A stretch of DNA of 64,000 bases, taken from the NCBI RefSeq assembly GCF_000421405.1, contig NZ_ATWY01000003.1, positions 1-64,000 of the forward strand. Reading direction: 5' to 3'. This document shows positions 31,198 to 40,700 of this stretch, piece after piece. The notes under the pieces are model-generated. The model saw nothing but the letters and a program-made list of their open reading frames with translations, made no database searches and was not told the origin of the DNA. Within the stretch, counting starts at the first letter, position 1, and each line of letters starts with the position of its first letter. A program made the position numbers and the translations under genes. The stretch is from Butyrivibrio sp. NC2007. Its GTDB lineage: Bacteria; Bacillota; Clostridia; Lachnospirales; Lachnospiraceae.

Positions 31198-33045
31198 ATG
31201 AAAATGAAGAAACTACTATGTATACTACTCTCAACCGTAATTACTGCAGGAATGCTTGCCGGCTGTGGAAAAGCAAATGTTCCCGATCCTGAAGCCGGAG
31301 TAGCTACAGATACCACTGACGCAGCCATTACAGCGGATGCTTCAAAATACGCAGGTCAGACTCCTGAGGAGATCCTTGCGCAGCTGTCTCTGGACCAGAA
31401 GGCAGCCCAGATGGTTCAACCCGCCTGCTACAGCGTAGACGAACAAGGAATGCTCACCTACGACTACGGCAGCATCCTATCCAAGGCAGAAACCCTTGAT
31501 TACAAAAACTGGCAGCAATATGTGGACGATTTCCAGAAGGCTGCGGTCAAGTCAGATTCAGGGGTTCCTTATCTGTACGGTCAGGACGATGTCCACGGCG
31601 TAAACTACTGCCTTGACGCTGTTATTTTCCCCCACAACATAGGCATGGGCGCTGCCAATGATGAAGAGCTGATGTACCAAGTCGGTCAGATAACAGCCGA
31701 CGAAGCCAAGCTCTGCCACATGCTCTGGAACTTCTCTCCCTGTGTTGCACAGTCGGTTGATCCAAGATGGGGACGAACCTATGAGAGCTACGGCTCAGAT
31801 CTTGAAATGATCAAGCGCCTCTCCACTGCCTATACAAAGGGCCAACAGGATGCAGGTATAGCCGCCTGTGCCAAGCACTTTTTTGCAGACGGCAACATCT
31901 CATACGGAACCGGCGAGAAGCAGCTTGGAAGCATTATGGACAGAGGCGATTCAAGTCTCTCTGACGATGAGATAAAAGAGCTCCTCAGCGTATATCAGGC
32001 GCAGATAGACGCCGGGGTAAAAACCATAATGATAAGCCATTCATCCCTGAACGGCGTAAAGATGCATGAAAACAAGAAGTACATTGATATTCTCAAAAAC
32101 GACATGGGCTTTGAAGGCTTTATCGTAAGTGACTGGGATTCAGTAAAAAACACTTCTCCTACCACCTACGATCAGCAGGTCATAACCAGCGTCAACGCCG
32201 GAATCGATATGCTCATGGAAGTCGATACTTTTGAACATGCAAGAAAGATCATTGTCAAAGCCGTTAATGACGGGGATATCAAAGAGGAGCGCATCGACGA
32301 TGCTGTGCTCAGAATACTGAAGGTCAAAAAAGATCTTGGCCTGTTCGAAGATCCTTTCCTTAAGAACATGGAGACAACAAAAAGTGAAACCGGCTCAGCA
32401 GAATACCGTCAGGTCGCAGAAAAGCTGGTTGAAGAGAGCCAGGTTCTCATAAAGAACGACAACAACATCCTCCCCTTCAAGGAAGGAAGCAGCGTGTATA
32501 TCATGGGACCGGCTATGGACAACCACGTCTCTCAGTGCGGTGGCTGGACCATGGATTGGAACAAGAGCACCAGAGCCAAAATCCCGGGTGTCACATCAAT
32601 TAAGCAGGGCTTCGAAGATGTGGCCTCAGCTCATAACATAACTGTGATCACAGATGAAAAAGATGCTGCTAATGCAGATGCCATTCTCCTCGTTCTTGGA
32701 GAGGATGCCTATGCAGAATGGAACGGCGATGCAGAGAATATGGACATCTGCGGAGAACATGGCCTTAAAGGCAACAAAGCAGCGATTGAACAGGCAAAAG
32801 AGCTGGGAAAACCCATCATATGTCTTGTCATAGCCGGACGAAATGTGTTTATAAAAGACTATATCGATCAGTGGGACGGCGTTGTAATGGGCTACCTTCC
32901 CGGAAGTGAAGGTCAGGGCGTCGCTAAAGTCCTCTGCGGAGACGCAGACTTTACCGGAAAGCTCCCAAGTCCCTGGTATGCTGACGATGAAGGTATAGAA
33001 ACACAGACTCCATGGCTTGAATACGGATATGGACTGACTTACTGA
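31198..33045 (+). CDS. GH3 family glycoside hydrolase, lipoprotein
   Basis: The 615-residue protein has a lipoprotein signal peptide with lipobox LAGC (Cys23). The GH3 catalytic barrel includes the His-rich CAKHFFADG and the nucleophile Asp312 in IVSDWDS. The second alpha/beta domain runs from about 400 to the end (LVEESQVLIKNDNNILPFKE, then GYLPGSEGQG and a closing GYGLTY). GH3 enzymes of this build remove beta-linked glucose or xylose from oligosaccharide ends. This one would act on the outer face of the membrane. GGAGGA seven bases before ATG 31198 sets the start. It stands alone among non-sugar genes. Its 3' end overlaps a truncated SDR gene. Confidence 0.9.
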   Translation: MKMKKLLCILLSTVITAGMLAGCGKANVPDPEAGVATDTTDAAITADASKYAGQTPEEILAQLSLDQKAAQMVQPACYSVDEQGMLTYDYGSILSKAETLDYKNWQQYVDDFQKAAVKSDSGVPYLYGQDDVHGVNYCLDAVIFPHNIGMGAANDEELMYQVGQITADEAKLCHMLWNFSPCVAQSVDPRWGRTYESYGSDLEMIKRLSTAYTKGQQDAGIAACAKHFFADGNISYGTGEKQLGSIMDRGDSSLSDDEIKELLSVYQAQIDAGVKTIMISHSSLNGVKMHENKKYIDILKNDMGFEGFIVSDWDSVKNTSPTTYDQQVITSVNAGIDMLMEVDTFEHARKIIVKAVNDGDIKEERIDDAVLRILKVKKDLGLFEDPFLKNMETTKSETGSAEYRQVAEKLVEESQVLIKNDNNILPFKEGSSVYIMGPAMDNHVSQCGGWTMDWNKSTRAKIPGVTSIKQGFEDVASAHNITVITDEKDAANADAILLVLGEDAYAEWNGDAENMDICGEHGLKGNKAAIEQAKELGKPIICLVIAGRNVFIKDYIDQWDGVVMGYLPGSEGQGVAKVLCGDADFTGKLPSPWYADDEGIETQTPWLEYGYGLTY

Positions 33046-33428
33046 TTTCTGCTTCTAACTGAAGAAATATTGATAATTGAACTGCCCTGAGAAAAGTAAG
33101 GGCTAAAGAGCTTTGAAAGATAAAACGGCGCTGTCACACCAACAGAAAGGGCATACTGGAACTCTTCGTAAGAACAGTCATCAAGCCCTTTCATAAGAGG
33201 CAGCGCGTTGTTTATGAGAAAATCCACGTGTCCGTGCTTATCTATGACATGCTTCGCAAAGTCCTCCAGGACTTCCTTGCTGGAAATATCCCCTACAAAG
33301 TGATTCCCGGGCTCTTTGTCTATTACCTCTACGATGGCGCCATATTTGCTAAATTCTTCTGCGATGCATTTTCCGATGCCGTTGGCACCACCGGTTACTA
33401 CTGCGACTTTATTTTTGAAATAATACAT
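33039..33428 (-). pseudogene. SDR dehydrogenase, C-terminal half missing
   Basis: The frame has a normal SDR start: a Rossmann fold with TGGANGIGKCIAEEFSKYGA, Asp at the cofactor position (VIDKEPGN), the stability motif LINNALPL (normally NNAG), and the strand IINISSVRSRNQ. It then stops. A complete SDR of about 245 residues would go on with the catalytic Tyr-x-x-x-Lys, which is absent, so no activity is expected. The break lies inside the last codons of the convergent GH3 gene, so a deletion or insertion probably joined the two. It may still be transcribed with 33432-34976. Confidence 0.8.
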
Positions 33429-33431
33429 AGG

Positions 33432-34067
33432 TTATCCTCCAAAACCATTATCAGCAATATATTTAAGATTGGATCTGTTGATCATCCATGGCTTGGACCT
33501 ATCGCCGTTTTTATAGTCAGTTACCTGACGCTTATACTCATCAGAAAGATTGTCATAAATCTCTTTTGCCTTATCTTTTATCGCATCTGCTCCAAGAATA
33601 TCTGCCACAAAATCAAGATGAACATTGTAGTCTTCAAAATGGTCGTTGAATAGTCTCTCTGTTGCTCCGATAAAATCTGATTCAAAATCCAAAGCCAATT
33701 GCACTGCTGTTTTTTGTATCCTGTTATTCAAATCATTAAATACATCCAGCAATTTCTTTTCGGTAGAAATATCAAACCAGTATCCATCTCCCTGCTTGCC
33801 TTTCTCAGGAAGATATTGAACTGATGCAACGATATTGTTCACAGGCACAGATCCATATTTTTTATAGATCATTCTGAAATCTGCATTCATCTCGACGCTC
33901 TGATGAGACTGATTCCATTTAGAGCTAAAGAAATTTATCTCAAATACCAGGTCCTTAACTGTTTTCTTGAGACAATTCCTGCTTTTTAAATATTTCCAGC
34001 CAGTTGATTCAATCAACAGGCCTATTATTTTATCTCGTGCTTCTTCCACGGAATAAATGTAATCCAT
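33432..34067 (-). CDS. Hypothetical protein
   Basis: The 211-residue product begins MDYIYSVEEARDKIIGLLIE, then GWKYLKSRNCLKKTVKDLVF. Mixed strands follow (VNNIVASVQYLPEKGKQGDG, YWFDIST) and then a long helical C-terminus. The N-terminal half, with Gly-Trp-x-Tyr-Leu-Lys and a strand, weakly recalls DUF4304-type folds. I chose ATG 34067, which has AAGAGG seven bases upstream. An ATG seven codons earlier directly abuts the previous stop. It is part of a tight minus-strand unit below the zinc-finger gene. Function unknown. Confidence 0.6.
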   Translation of the reverse strand: MDYIYSVEEARDKIIGLLIESTGWKYLKSRNCLKKTVKDLVFEINFFSSKWNQSHQSVEMNADFRMIYKKYGSVPVNNIVASVQYLPEKGKQGDGYWFDISTEKKLLDVFNDLNNRIQKTAVQLALDFESDFIGATERLFNDHFEDYNVHLDFVADILGADAIKDKAKEIYDNLSDEYKRQVTDYKNGDRSKPWMINRSNLKYIADNGFGG

Positions 34068-34088
34068 ATTGGTAGCCCTCTTTAGCAT

Positions 34089-34304
34089 TTACCAGGTCCA
34101 CTTATAGTTCGGGCAATCGTCAGGCGTTTTGTTTGAAAACACATTGCGATGTTCACAGGGCAAAGTCCTGCATTCGCTGCATCTATAACCGGTATGGTTT
34201 CCGTAGCGCTTTCTACATTCCAATGAGCAGAATATATGCCCGGACTTTTTTGCAACAAATTCTCTTCCACAATTTATACATAGCTTTTTGACGTTGCTAC
34301 TCAT
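34089..34304 (-). CDS. Small zinc-ribbon protein
   Basis: The 71-residue product contains four Cys pairs or singles arranged as zinc sites: CINCGREFVAKKSGHIFCSL, then CRKRYGNHTGYRCSECRTLP, then C-E-H and a final C-P-N-Y. The first half matches the treble-clef/MYM-FCS style of short zinc fingers. It is cytosolic and too small for an enzyme. It lies 21 bases below the phosphodiesterase gene and just above the 33432 gene, in one unit. GAGGT precedes the ATG. Role unknown; nucleic acid or protein binding is the usual guess for such folds. Confidence 0.6.
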   Translation of the reverse strand: MSSNVKKLCINCGREFVAKKSGHIFCSLECRKRYGNHTGYRCSECRTLPCEHRNVFSNKTPDDCPNYKWTW

Positions 34305-34325
34305 AGACCACCTCTCTGATTCTGC

Positions 34326-34976
34326 TTAAGAAATTCTTTGCAGTATACCTGCCACATCCACTCCCGGATGCGTCAGGTACATCCTGCAGATACTCTCCGC
34401 CAATCCCTCAGGAATCTTGCATGTCTTGGCTATTTCTTTATAGCTCTTTCCTTTGTCAGTGAGTTTCATCACCTTGACGATTATCTTATCTATATCCTTG
34501 GGAAGCTTCGTTTCCGCCCGGCCATTCCCAATAACAACTTTCCTGAATTCGAAATCTCTTTTCCCCCGAATCTCAAGAATGGCAAAAGAGATTTCCTGGT
34601 CCGCTCGTCTCTTTCCACAGCACCCGGGATTGAACCAGATCTGTCCGTCTTTTTCCGCCTGAGAGTACTTGTGAGTGTGTCCGTAGATTATGATATCTGC
34701 TTCACTGATATCTTCAGTAATCTTACCTTTGTTGTGGACTACATAGATCTTGTTTCCAAGGATTTCGAGCCAGGCAGACTCGGGAATGCCCTCAGCCCAC
34801 TCTTTATCAGCATTACCTCTGACAACTGTGAGGTTTGGAGAAAGCTCTTTTAACCTATCTATGACAGATGCATTGTCAATATCCCCGGCATGTATGACCA
34901 TATCAACGTTCCTAAGCGCTTCTATGACATCGGGGCGGAGTAATCCGTGCGTGTCAGATATGATTCCAATTAGCAT
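34326..34976 (-). CDS. YfcE/MJ0936-type metallophosphoesterase
   Basis: The 216-residue protein has the calcineurin-like phosphoesterase metal set: GIISDTHG (Asp, His), HAGDID, VVRGNADKEW in place of the usual GNCD, VVHNKG and GHTHKYSQ. This is the small YfcE-type family, which hydrolyses phosphodiester bonds with Mn or similar metals. The last 55 residues add a helical segment (VMKLTDKGKSYKEIAKTCKI) that looks like a small helix-turn-helix not present in the basic fold. AGGAG nine bases before the ATG. Same strand as the acidic 155-residue protein 18 bases upstream. Confidence 0.85.
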   Translation of the reverse strand: MLIGIISDTHGLLRPDVIEALRNVDMVIHAGDIDNASVIDRLKELSPNLTVVRGNADKEWAEGIPESAWLEILGNKIYVVHNKGKITEDISEADIIIYGHTHKYSQAEKDGQIWFNPGCCGKRRADQEISFAILEIRGKRDFEFRKVVIGNGRAETKLPKDIDKIIVKVMKLTDKGKSYKEIAKTCKIPEGLAESICRMYLTHPGVDVAGILQRIS

Positions 34977-34993
34977 TTTATCGGCTCCTGTTT

Positions 34994-35461
34994 TCAGTCT
35001 GCGTTAAGAGCTGCTTTGATCTCGGTTTTCTTTTGCTCCAATTTCTCTTTAGCTGTTTCTTCGTGCTCAGGGTCGATGGCTGTTGATACGGCAAGGTCAG
35101 TAAGTGAATCAAATACTGTATCCACGAGATCGCTTGCATTCTCTGCAACATCGTACTCGTCATAAGCATTTTCAATGAATTCCTGATTGGAGACTTCGAT
35201 AAAGTAATCCTCGGGAGAATACTCAATATCATAGCCTGAGAAAACATCGGCAAGGCTTTCCTGACGTGTCTTTTCAGCTTCTTCAAGTTGGAGTTTCTTG
35301 GTTGATGTGAAACTTACCATCCAGTCACAAAAAGCACCGTTATCAGTCAAATATATTGTAGAAAATCTGAGCCCTACCAATACAGTGCCTTCAAGCTCTT
35401 CAGCTATGTTCCATTCATTTAAAATATCAGCAACTATTTGGAAATCCTCTCGATTAGACAT
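34994..35461 (-). CDS. Acidic hypothetical protein
   Basis: The 155-residue product is strongly acidic. It starts with helix and strands (ADILNEWNIAEELEGTVLVG, LRFSTIYLTDNGAFCDWMVS) and then has long helical acidic stretches (SNQEFIENAYDEYDVAENAS) and a Glu/Lys-rich end. No family recognised. TAGGAGG lies seven bases before the ATG and overlaps the stop region of the 50-codon gene upstream, so the two are probably coupled. Confidence 0.6.
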   Translation of the reverse strand: MSNREDFQIVADILNEWNIAEELEGTVLVGLRFSTIYLTDNGAFCDWMVSFTSTKKLQLEEAEKTRQESLADVFSGYDIEYSPEDYFIEVSNQEFIENAYDEYDVAENASDLVDTVFDSLTDLAVSTAIDPEHEETAKEKLEQKKTEIKAALNAD

Positions 35462-35471
35462 ATGAAACCTC

Positions 35472-35624
35472 CTATAGCTTTTCCTTTAACAGCACATCAT
35501 GTATAGCTCTTGCCAGAGCCTCATCCGGAGCTTTCTTTAAAGCTTCCGCAGTCGGATTTTTCTTTACCCTAATATCCTGCTTCTTGCCAGGTGCCGGCAG
35601 CTTTTTATCCTGATTCTCACTCAT
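35472..35624 (-). CDS. 50-residue basic protein
   Basis: A small gene begins MSENQDKKLPAPGKKQDIRV and ends AIHDVLLKEKL. It is rich in Lys and Ala, with an amphipathic C-terminal helix (AEALKKAPDEALARAIHDVL). It lies 17 bases below rpiB and ten bases above the next gene, and its frame uses codons like its neighbours. This makes it a likely real member of the operon. Function unknown. Confidence 0.55.
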   Translation of the reverse strand: MSENQDKKLPAPGKKQDIRVKKNPTAEALKKAPDEALARAIHDVLLKEKL

Positions 35625-35641
35625 ACGCAGTAGTCACCCTC

Positions 35642-36118
35642 TTAAAGCTCTTTTACCGGAACGCAGTGCTTATCGTTGATCTCACAGACCTTCTGCACTC
35701 TTCGTCTGTACTTCTCTTCCATCAGTGGCTCTGTGGTAAGCCATGTCTTAACAACCTCCATGGCCATCAGTCCGCCAATTATCTTGGCTCCGAGGCACAG
35801 GATATTAGAGTCGGTGTGCTGCCTTGCAAGTGTTGCGCACAAAGGATCCTGACACACAGCCGCGTAACAACCGTTTATCTTGTTCGCTATCAGCGCGCTT
35901 CCATAGCCGACGCCATCGCAGAAAATTCCACGGTCGCACTCTCCCTTGGCAACTGCAAGAGCCGCAGGGTATACGAAATCGGACAGATCACAAGACTTAT
36001 CATCATATGTGCCAAAATCTTCTACTTCGTAACCTTGAGAAATAAGATATGCTTTGATCTCTTCCTTCATCTGTGTTCCGGCATGATCATTTGCCATTGC
36101 GATTTTCATCTTTTCCAT
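35642..36118 (-). CDS. rpiB: Ribose-5-phosphate isomerase B family (RpiB/LacAB)
   Basis: The 158-residue protein follows the RpiB/LacAB family: IAMANDHAGTQMKEEIKAYL, YEVEDFGTYDD, a conserved YPAALAVAKGECDRGIFCDG with GVGYGSALIANKI carrying the usual catalytic Cys region, and then LCLGAKIIGG. It would convert ribose 5-phosphate to ribulose 5-phosphate or an allose/galactose 6-phosphate counterpart. Without the partner LacA/LacB, RpiB is the best reading. I chose ATG 36118, with AGGGGGAT upstream; an ATG seven codons earlier contains that box. First gene of a minus-strand unit that reaches 33039. Confidence 0.85.
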   Translation of the reverse strand: MEKMKIAMANDHAGTQMKEEIKAYLISQGYEVEDFGTYDDKSCDLSDFVYPAALAVAKGECDRGIFCDGVGYGSALIANKINGCYAAVCQDPLCATLARQHTDSNILCLGAKIIGGLMAMEVVKTWLTTEPLMEEKYRRRVQKVCEINDKHCVPVKEL

Positions 36119-36200
36119 TTTGTATAATCCCCCTTTCATTCACTAACTATATATTACTATATTACGTGAGATATCGTTCTTAAAATTGTATTAAGGCGTT

Positions 36201-36524
36201 GTGCAAAAATCATTTGTGCACACCTTCTACGGTGCTCCTACAGTAGTTGTAGTATTTGGCGATCCCACTCTTCCTTTTGGAATCGCAGACGGTAACCTCG
36301 TTATCGGCAACCTCTTAAACGCTGCTCACGCAGTTGGCGTTGATTCCTGCTATATCTGGCGTGCTGAGGAGAGCTTTGAGAGTGAAGAGGGAAAAGAGCT
36401 TAAGAAAGCATGGGGAATCCCTGACAACTATGTAGGTGTCGGAAACGTAATCCTCGGCTACGGAAAGCCCGGCAGCATCGGCCCCGCTCCTGTCAGAAAA
36501 GAAGGATATATTAAGAAGGTTTGA
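36201..36524 (+). pseudogene. C-terminal fragment of a nitroreductase-family protein
   Basis: The frame starts at a GTG without a ribosome binding site. It encodes only the back half of a nitroreductase fold: TFYGAPTVVVVFGDPTLPFG, the helix DGNLVIGNLLNAAHAVGVDS, and a C-terminal VGVGNVILGYGKPG. The N-terminal half with the flavin-binding Arg motif is missing, so the protein should not bind FMN. Family members are about 170-190 residues, this one 107. The missing half would lie at or beyond 36200, where the rpiB promoter now is. Deletion is the simplest reading. Confidence 0.75.
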
Positions 36525-36553
36525 TACTCAAATTCAGCCATATGATTTACAAA

Positions 36554-36583
36554 AAAGGATAGAGCGTAGCTGCTCTATCCTTT
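36554..36583. terminator. Bidirectional terminator
   Basis: AAAGGATAGAGC (36554-36565) and GCTCTATCCTTT (36572-36583) form a perfect 12-bp stem with a 6-base loop. The strand ends give TTTAATTATT on the plus strand and TTTTTTGTAA on the minus strand. It separates the nitroreductase fragment from the convergent hydrolase gene. Confidence 0.85.
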
Positions 36584-36592
36584 AATTATTTC

Positions 36593-37153
36593 TTAATCAA
36601 CCAGAAAGTCTTTTACCTTATCCATGATCCACTGAAGATTTGATAAATCCTCCATCGGATCCTCAGTCTCCAGAGAATGATTAGCTCTTTCTACCTTGTA
36701 CAAAGGCAGCTCAAGCTCCGCGCACTTCTCTTCCGCGATTTCTGTGTCGCACCAGGGATCAGCAAGTCCGTGAAAGACAATGCCTGAGCCCTTTCTGACC
36801 CTGTCAAAGGTCTGCGGAACCGGCGTAAACACCACCTGTCTGGCGCCAACTTCAAGCTCGCTGTCGAAATACGCAGCAAGCGCTGTGCCTATACTCTTTC
36901 CCACGAATACTACGTCTTCACTTTGGTCAAAAGACATTTCTCCAAGCTGCTCTTTTATCTGCGAAACCGCCATTTTGAAGGCTTCCTTCATGTGGACTTT
37001 GTCATTCATGATCTCCCTTGCCTTGAACGGGAATTCATAATTAACCTCCACCACTTCATATCCGGCCTCTCGAGCCAGCCTTTTTGCAAAGTATAAAAGC
37101 GGCTTATCACTGTGGTATCCCATTCCGGGAAAGATTACGGCAATCTTGCTCAT
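36593..37153 (-). CDS. Alpha/beta hydrolase
   Basis: The 186-residue protein has an alpha/beta-hydrolase core: IAVIFPGMGYHSDKPLLYFA (oxyanion region), nucleophile elbow VGKSIGTA (Ser in G-K-S-I-G), an Asp in GLADPWCD and a His in ERANHSLET. This is a complete Ser-Asp-His triad in a small single-domain enzyme, with no signal peptide. Substrate unknown; small esterase- or thioesterase-like. I prefer ATG 37153, because the ATG four codons upstream sits too close to the AAAGGA box. It is a single-gene unit with a long structured spacer upstream. Confidence 0.8.
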   Translation of the reverse strand: MSKIAVIFPGMGYHSDKPLLYFAKRLAREAGYEVVEVNYEFPFKAREIMNDKVHMKEAFKMAVSQIKEQLGEMSFDQSEDVVFVGKSIGTALAAYFDSELEVGARQVVFTPVPQTFDRVRKGSGIVFHGLADPWCDTEIAEEKCAELELPLYKVERANHSLETEDPMEDLSNLQWIMDKVKDFLVD

Positions 37154-37720
37154 TTTTTGTGTCATTCCTTTCTGTTATTGATACTATTATATCCCCTAGA
37201 AGCCATTTATGCTCCGCTGTCCGAGGATTTTCTATATATATGAATAATACTGGGGTTGGGGTATGGAAAAATAGAGGAACGAGAAGCTTGATTGGCCTAA
37301 GTTTTCATCACATGGCCGTATATTTTGAACGTTGGTTGGAAACGTGATTTCGACAACCCCATAACTTTCCTCTATGCAAAAAATAGTTGGAAATTGCAAA
37401 AAAGATTTTGGTGTCGCAAACAAGTATTTGAAAAAAACTACATCACATGGCATCCGTAGGCCGGTAGTTGTGATGCAGGGAAGACGCTAGGCATCAAATT
37501 TTCCAAGTGTGGAGGCTTGTAATTTCCAACTAATTTTTCATATGACAATTTTTGTTATGCAATTGAAAAAAGCTTTCCAACCAAGTAACTTGTTTGAAGG
37601 TCATTGTGATGCACTTTACAGGGCGTTTCCGGGGATATTAGTGATTCCATAAAAAAATTGAAGGAGTCAGGGGGACGGTTCTAGTGACTTCTGTCCCACT
37701 GACTCCATGGCTGAATATTA
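37154..37720. other. 570-bp spacer with nested inverted repeats
   Basis: No gene is visible. Nested inverted pairs are GGTTGGAAA (37334-37342) with TTTCCAACC (37574-37582), and TAGTTGGAAATT (37385-37396) with AATTTCCAACTA (37521-37532). Between them lie CATCACA and TGTGATG around 37441-37475, and a direct ATCACATGGC pair near 37310 and 37442. This degree of nesting over 250 bases suggests a folded RNA or a decayed mobile repeat. The right end holds a separate hairpin (37663-37706). Confidence 0.5.
37663..37706. repeat. REP-like hairpin with GGGGAC/GTCCC stem
   Basis: GGAGTCAG (37663-37670) pairs with CTGACTCC (37699-37706), and GGGAC/GTCCC continue inside. Sequences of this kind (GGGGACGGTT and TGTCCC) are typical of REP elements mobilised by REP-associated tyrosine transposases in many bacteria. 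No transposase is present here. It also lies 15 bases past the GH5 stop and could end that message. Confidence 0.6.
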
Positions 37721-40700
37721 TTATCTAAAGCGTTTTCTTATTCCAAATACTGCTAATGCAATAATCAACAGAACTACTATTGTACTTACAGGGACTATAG
37801 GAAAAGAGCTGTCTGATGGCTCTACGTTATTGAATGAAGCCTCAGGTACTTCTTCCTCCTGGATATTGGTTCCCTCAACTGCATCAGCTTTCTCCTCAGT
37901 ATTCTGCACGTTTTCCTGCATATTGGTCTCTTCAGCCAATTCTTCATCTGATGTAGATGCCTCTTTCACAGAATCTGCCAGTGCTACAGGCTCATCATCA
38001 ATCGTTGTCTGAGCCGCGCTCGGCTTTGTGCCTGGCTTTGAGGTCTGTGGAGCACTCTGCTTCTGTTCCTGAGATGCTGTTGAAGTCTTACCTGATGCCT
38101 GCGTAGTTGATACCTGAGTAGTCGGTGCCTGTGTGTTTCCCACAGAATCACCACTTCCACCAGTACTCTGTTCCTGACTTCCGTCCTGGCTTACTTGTCC
38201 GCCGCCTGTATTTCCTGCATTTCCAGAACCTTCTGTGTTTCCTGCGCTACCGGCTTCTCCCGAGCCACCAGCATTTCCGGAATCTCCGGTTTCCTGACTT
38301 CCTTCAGTTCCCTGATTGCCTTCAGATCCCTGATTGCCTTCAGTTCCTTCATTTCCGCCGGGCTCTTCAACACCTTCAGGCTCCTCGCTCTCAAGGCTCT
38401 TCATAAGATACAACTTCACATCCCCGACAGCAAAGGTCACGCCATTGGCATCAACAGGCGCATTCACATAATACTTGACCGTAACCGTGTTATTCTCAAC
38501 AGTGATCTTCTCCCCAAGGAGCTGATCCTCTACAATCTGGTCCGCAGTATCGATCGGCAGGGATCTTACTTCATTATCCCCGGAAATCAGCGCCATTACT
38601 GCGCTGTTCATGTTACTCTTTACCTTTATATCGTTTGAGAGCGCATATACTCCGTTTGGAATATCCGTAACAGTGAAGGAAAACTCTGCTTCATAGCCAT
38701 CCTGAGACCAGGCCACCAGCCTTCCGCTCTCAAGCCATGGAGAAAATCCTTCAAAAGTCCAGCCTTCCACGCCTTTTTCTTCGAAGTCCCAGCTCCAGAT
38801 GATATTGTCATACTTCTCTTCTTCCGGCCCATCATTGGCTTCAAGGTGCAGCTTAACTGCATATTCTGCACTCTCAACCACTGCTTCACCATCAGGATAA
38901 TAGATTCCTGCCTTGAGACCCAGTGCATCCGTGTTATAAAGTCCTAAATCCTCAGTGAGCTCATAGCTCCACTTTCCATCGGCATCTACAGGCACGTTAA
39001 ATTTCTTATCACCAACCGTTACAGTCACATACTCCACATAAGATGCACTACCACCAATACTGTAAGGAAATTCTGTAATCTCCTCAGAAGGCTCATCCAT
39101 GGAAACTCCGGCGCCTGATGCCAGATCCTCAGCGAAATTGGCGCCCTTAAGGTCATCCGCATAAAACGTTCCGCTGGCAGCCTGTCCGCTCTGGTTTGTA
39201 TAAATCGACACCGACTTAAGATTCTGCGAACTGTCGATTGGCTGAGGTGTTCCCGATGTTGCCCAATCGGGCTGTATGATCTTACTAAAGGGCATGTACA
39301 TGATCATCGGGCCCTTACCAGTCATATAACCCGTGTAAGCGTAAGTTGATGTATCAGTCTCCATCTGGACTTTGATCTCGTTACCTGACCCGTCGGAATC
39401 AAGATACATCGTAAATCCGTCATATCCGCTGAGGTTCAGCATATCCATAGTCTTGGTTGCTCCGGCATAACCCGTTCCGTTGTAGTCGTAGTCAACCCTG
39501 AGCCCATATGAACCCTCGTATTTGTTGCCCGAATCCAGTGACAGATTAAAAGTTCCACCGTTTGTATTTCTCGAATATGCTTGGTTCAGCAGCGTATTTG
39601 ATCCGCTGTAGCCCTCAAAATCATCCACCTTTGTAGATGAACTTGCATAGACACTGTCAATATAAACTCTGCTGCTTTCTCCGCCAAATGAATACTCCAG
39701 TCCGATTCCGTAATTACCTGTATATACATTGGCAGAATCCAGCATAATAGAGCCATCTGCACCGGCTGAACCATCATTGTTTACTATGACAAACTCAGCT
39801 CCGCTGACACTTCCCCAGTTGAAATCACCGCTCTTGTCAATCGCTAGCTTATTCATCTGCGCAGCGCCGCTCAGAGCTATCTTTTCACTTGCCCAGACTC
39901 TGTTCTCACTGTCCCTAAGTCTTACCTGAAGCTCATTACCGCTTCCGTCAGGCTTCACCCACAGATATATGCTGTCAAACGCGCTGTAGTCCTTGCCTGA
40001 TAGCTCTTTTGCAAAAGAGATCTCACCTTCCCCGAAGGTTATGCTGTAAACAGCATTCAGACTCGCATCTGAACCTGTGTAATACTCTCCGTCTTCGATG
40101 GTGTTTGAAGGTGCCGAATCAGCAAGAGGGATCATCTTTCGTCCGCTTGAGATCTCAACGAGCTTTACAAATACCTGCCCCTGGCTGTTTTCCGGAACTG
40201 TAACCCTTATAACTCGCACAGCTCCCGAAACGTTAAGGTCTCCGTAAACCACGCTTGTAGCTTCGCCTGCATCCACTGCCGAGAGCTCTTTTGCCTCCTT
40301 AAAAGTCACACCGTCAAAGGAGTACTCAACTACCGCCCTCTTGCCATCTACCGCAAGGGTGCTCACGCGGAAAGCATTGATATCATCGCCTGTCTTGTAA
40401 ACGATTGATCCGCTCTCTGCGCCTGATGCAGTAAGGCCTCTCAAAGCACCATCGCCGGCAAGCACCAGGTTATCGCTCTTTGAAACATAGTATTTGGGAA
40501 CATCCTCTCCGAAGGCAGAATCCTGAATCATTACGTTGGTTCTCACTGCATCCGAAGCAGCTGATTCATTGTAAGACTCGCCATCATTCTTGTAGGTAAT
40601 CTCGATGCTGTCCAGCTTGCAGCTGCTGTTTCCCTGAAGATAAATTCTGCTGTAGTAGTAATTTCCTGTTGAAAGAACTGAAGATGCACTATAGAGCGCC

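Noticed and set aside
37232..37453. A 73-codon minus frame in the hydrolase/GH5 spacer
   Set aside because: It crosses the nested inverted repeats, lacks a ribosome binding site and has an unlikely composition.
38125..38638. Long frames opposite the GH5 low-complexity linker
   Set aside because: They are antisense echoes of the Gly/Glu/Ser/Thr repeat codons; no start signals.
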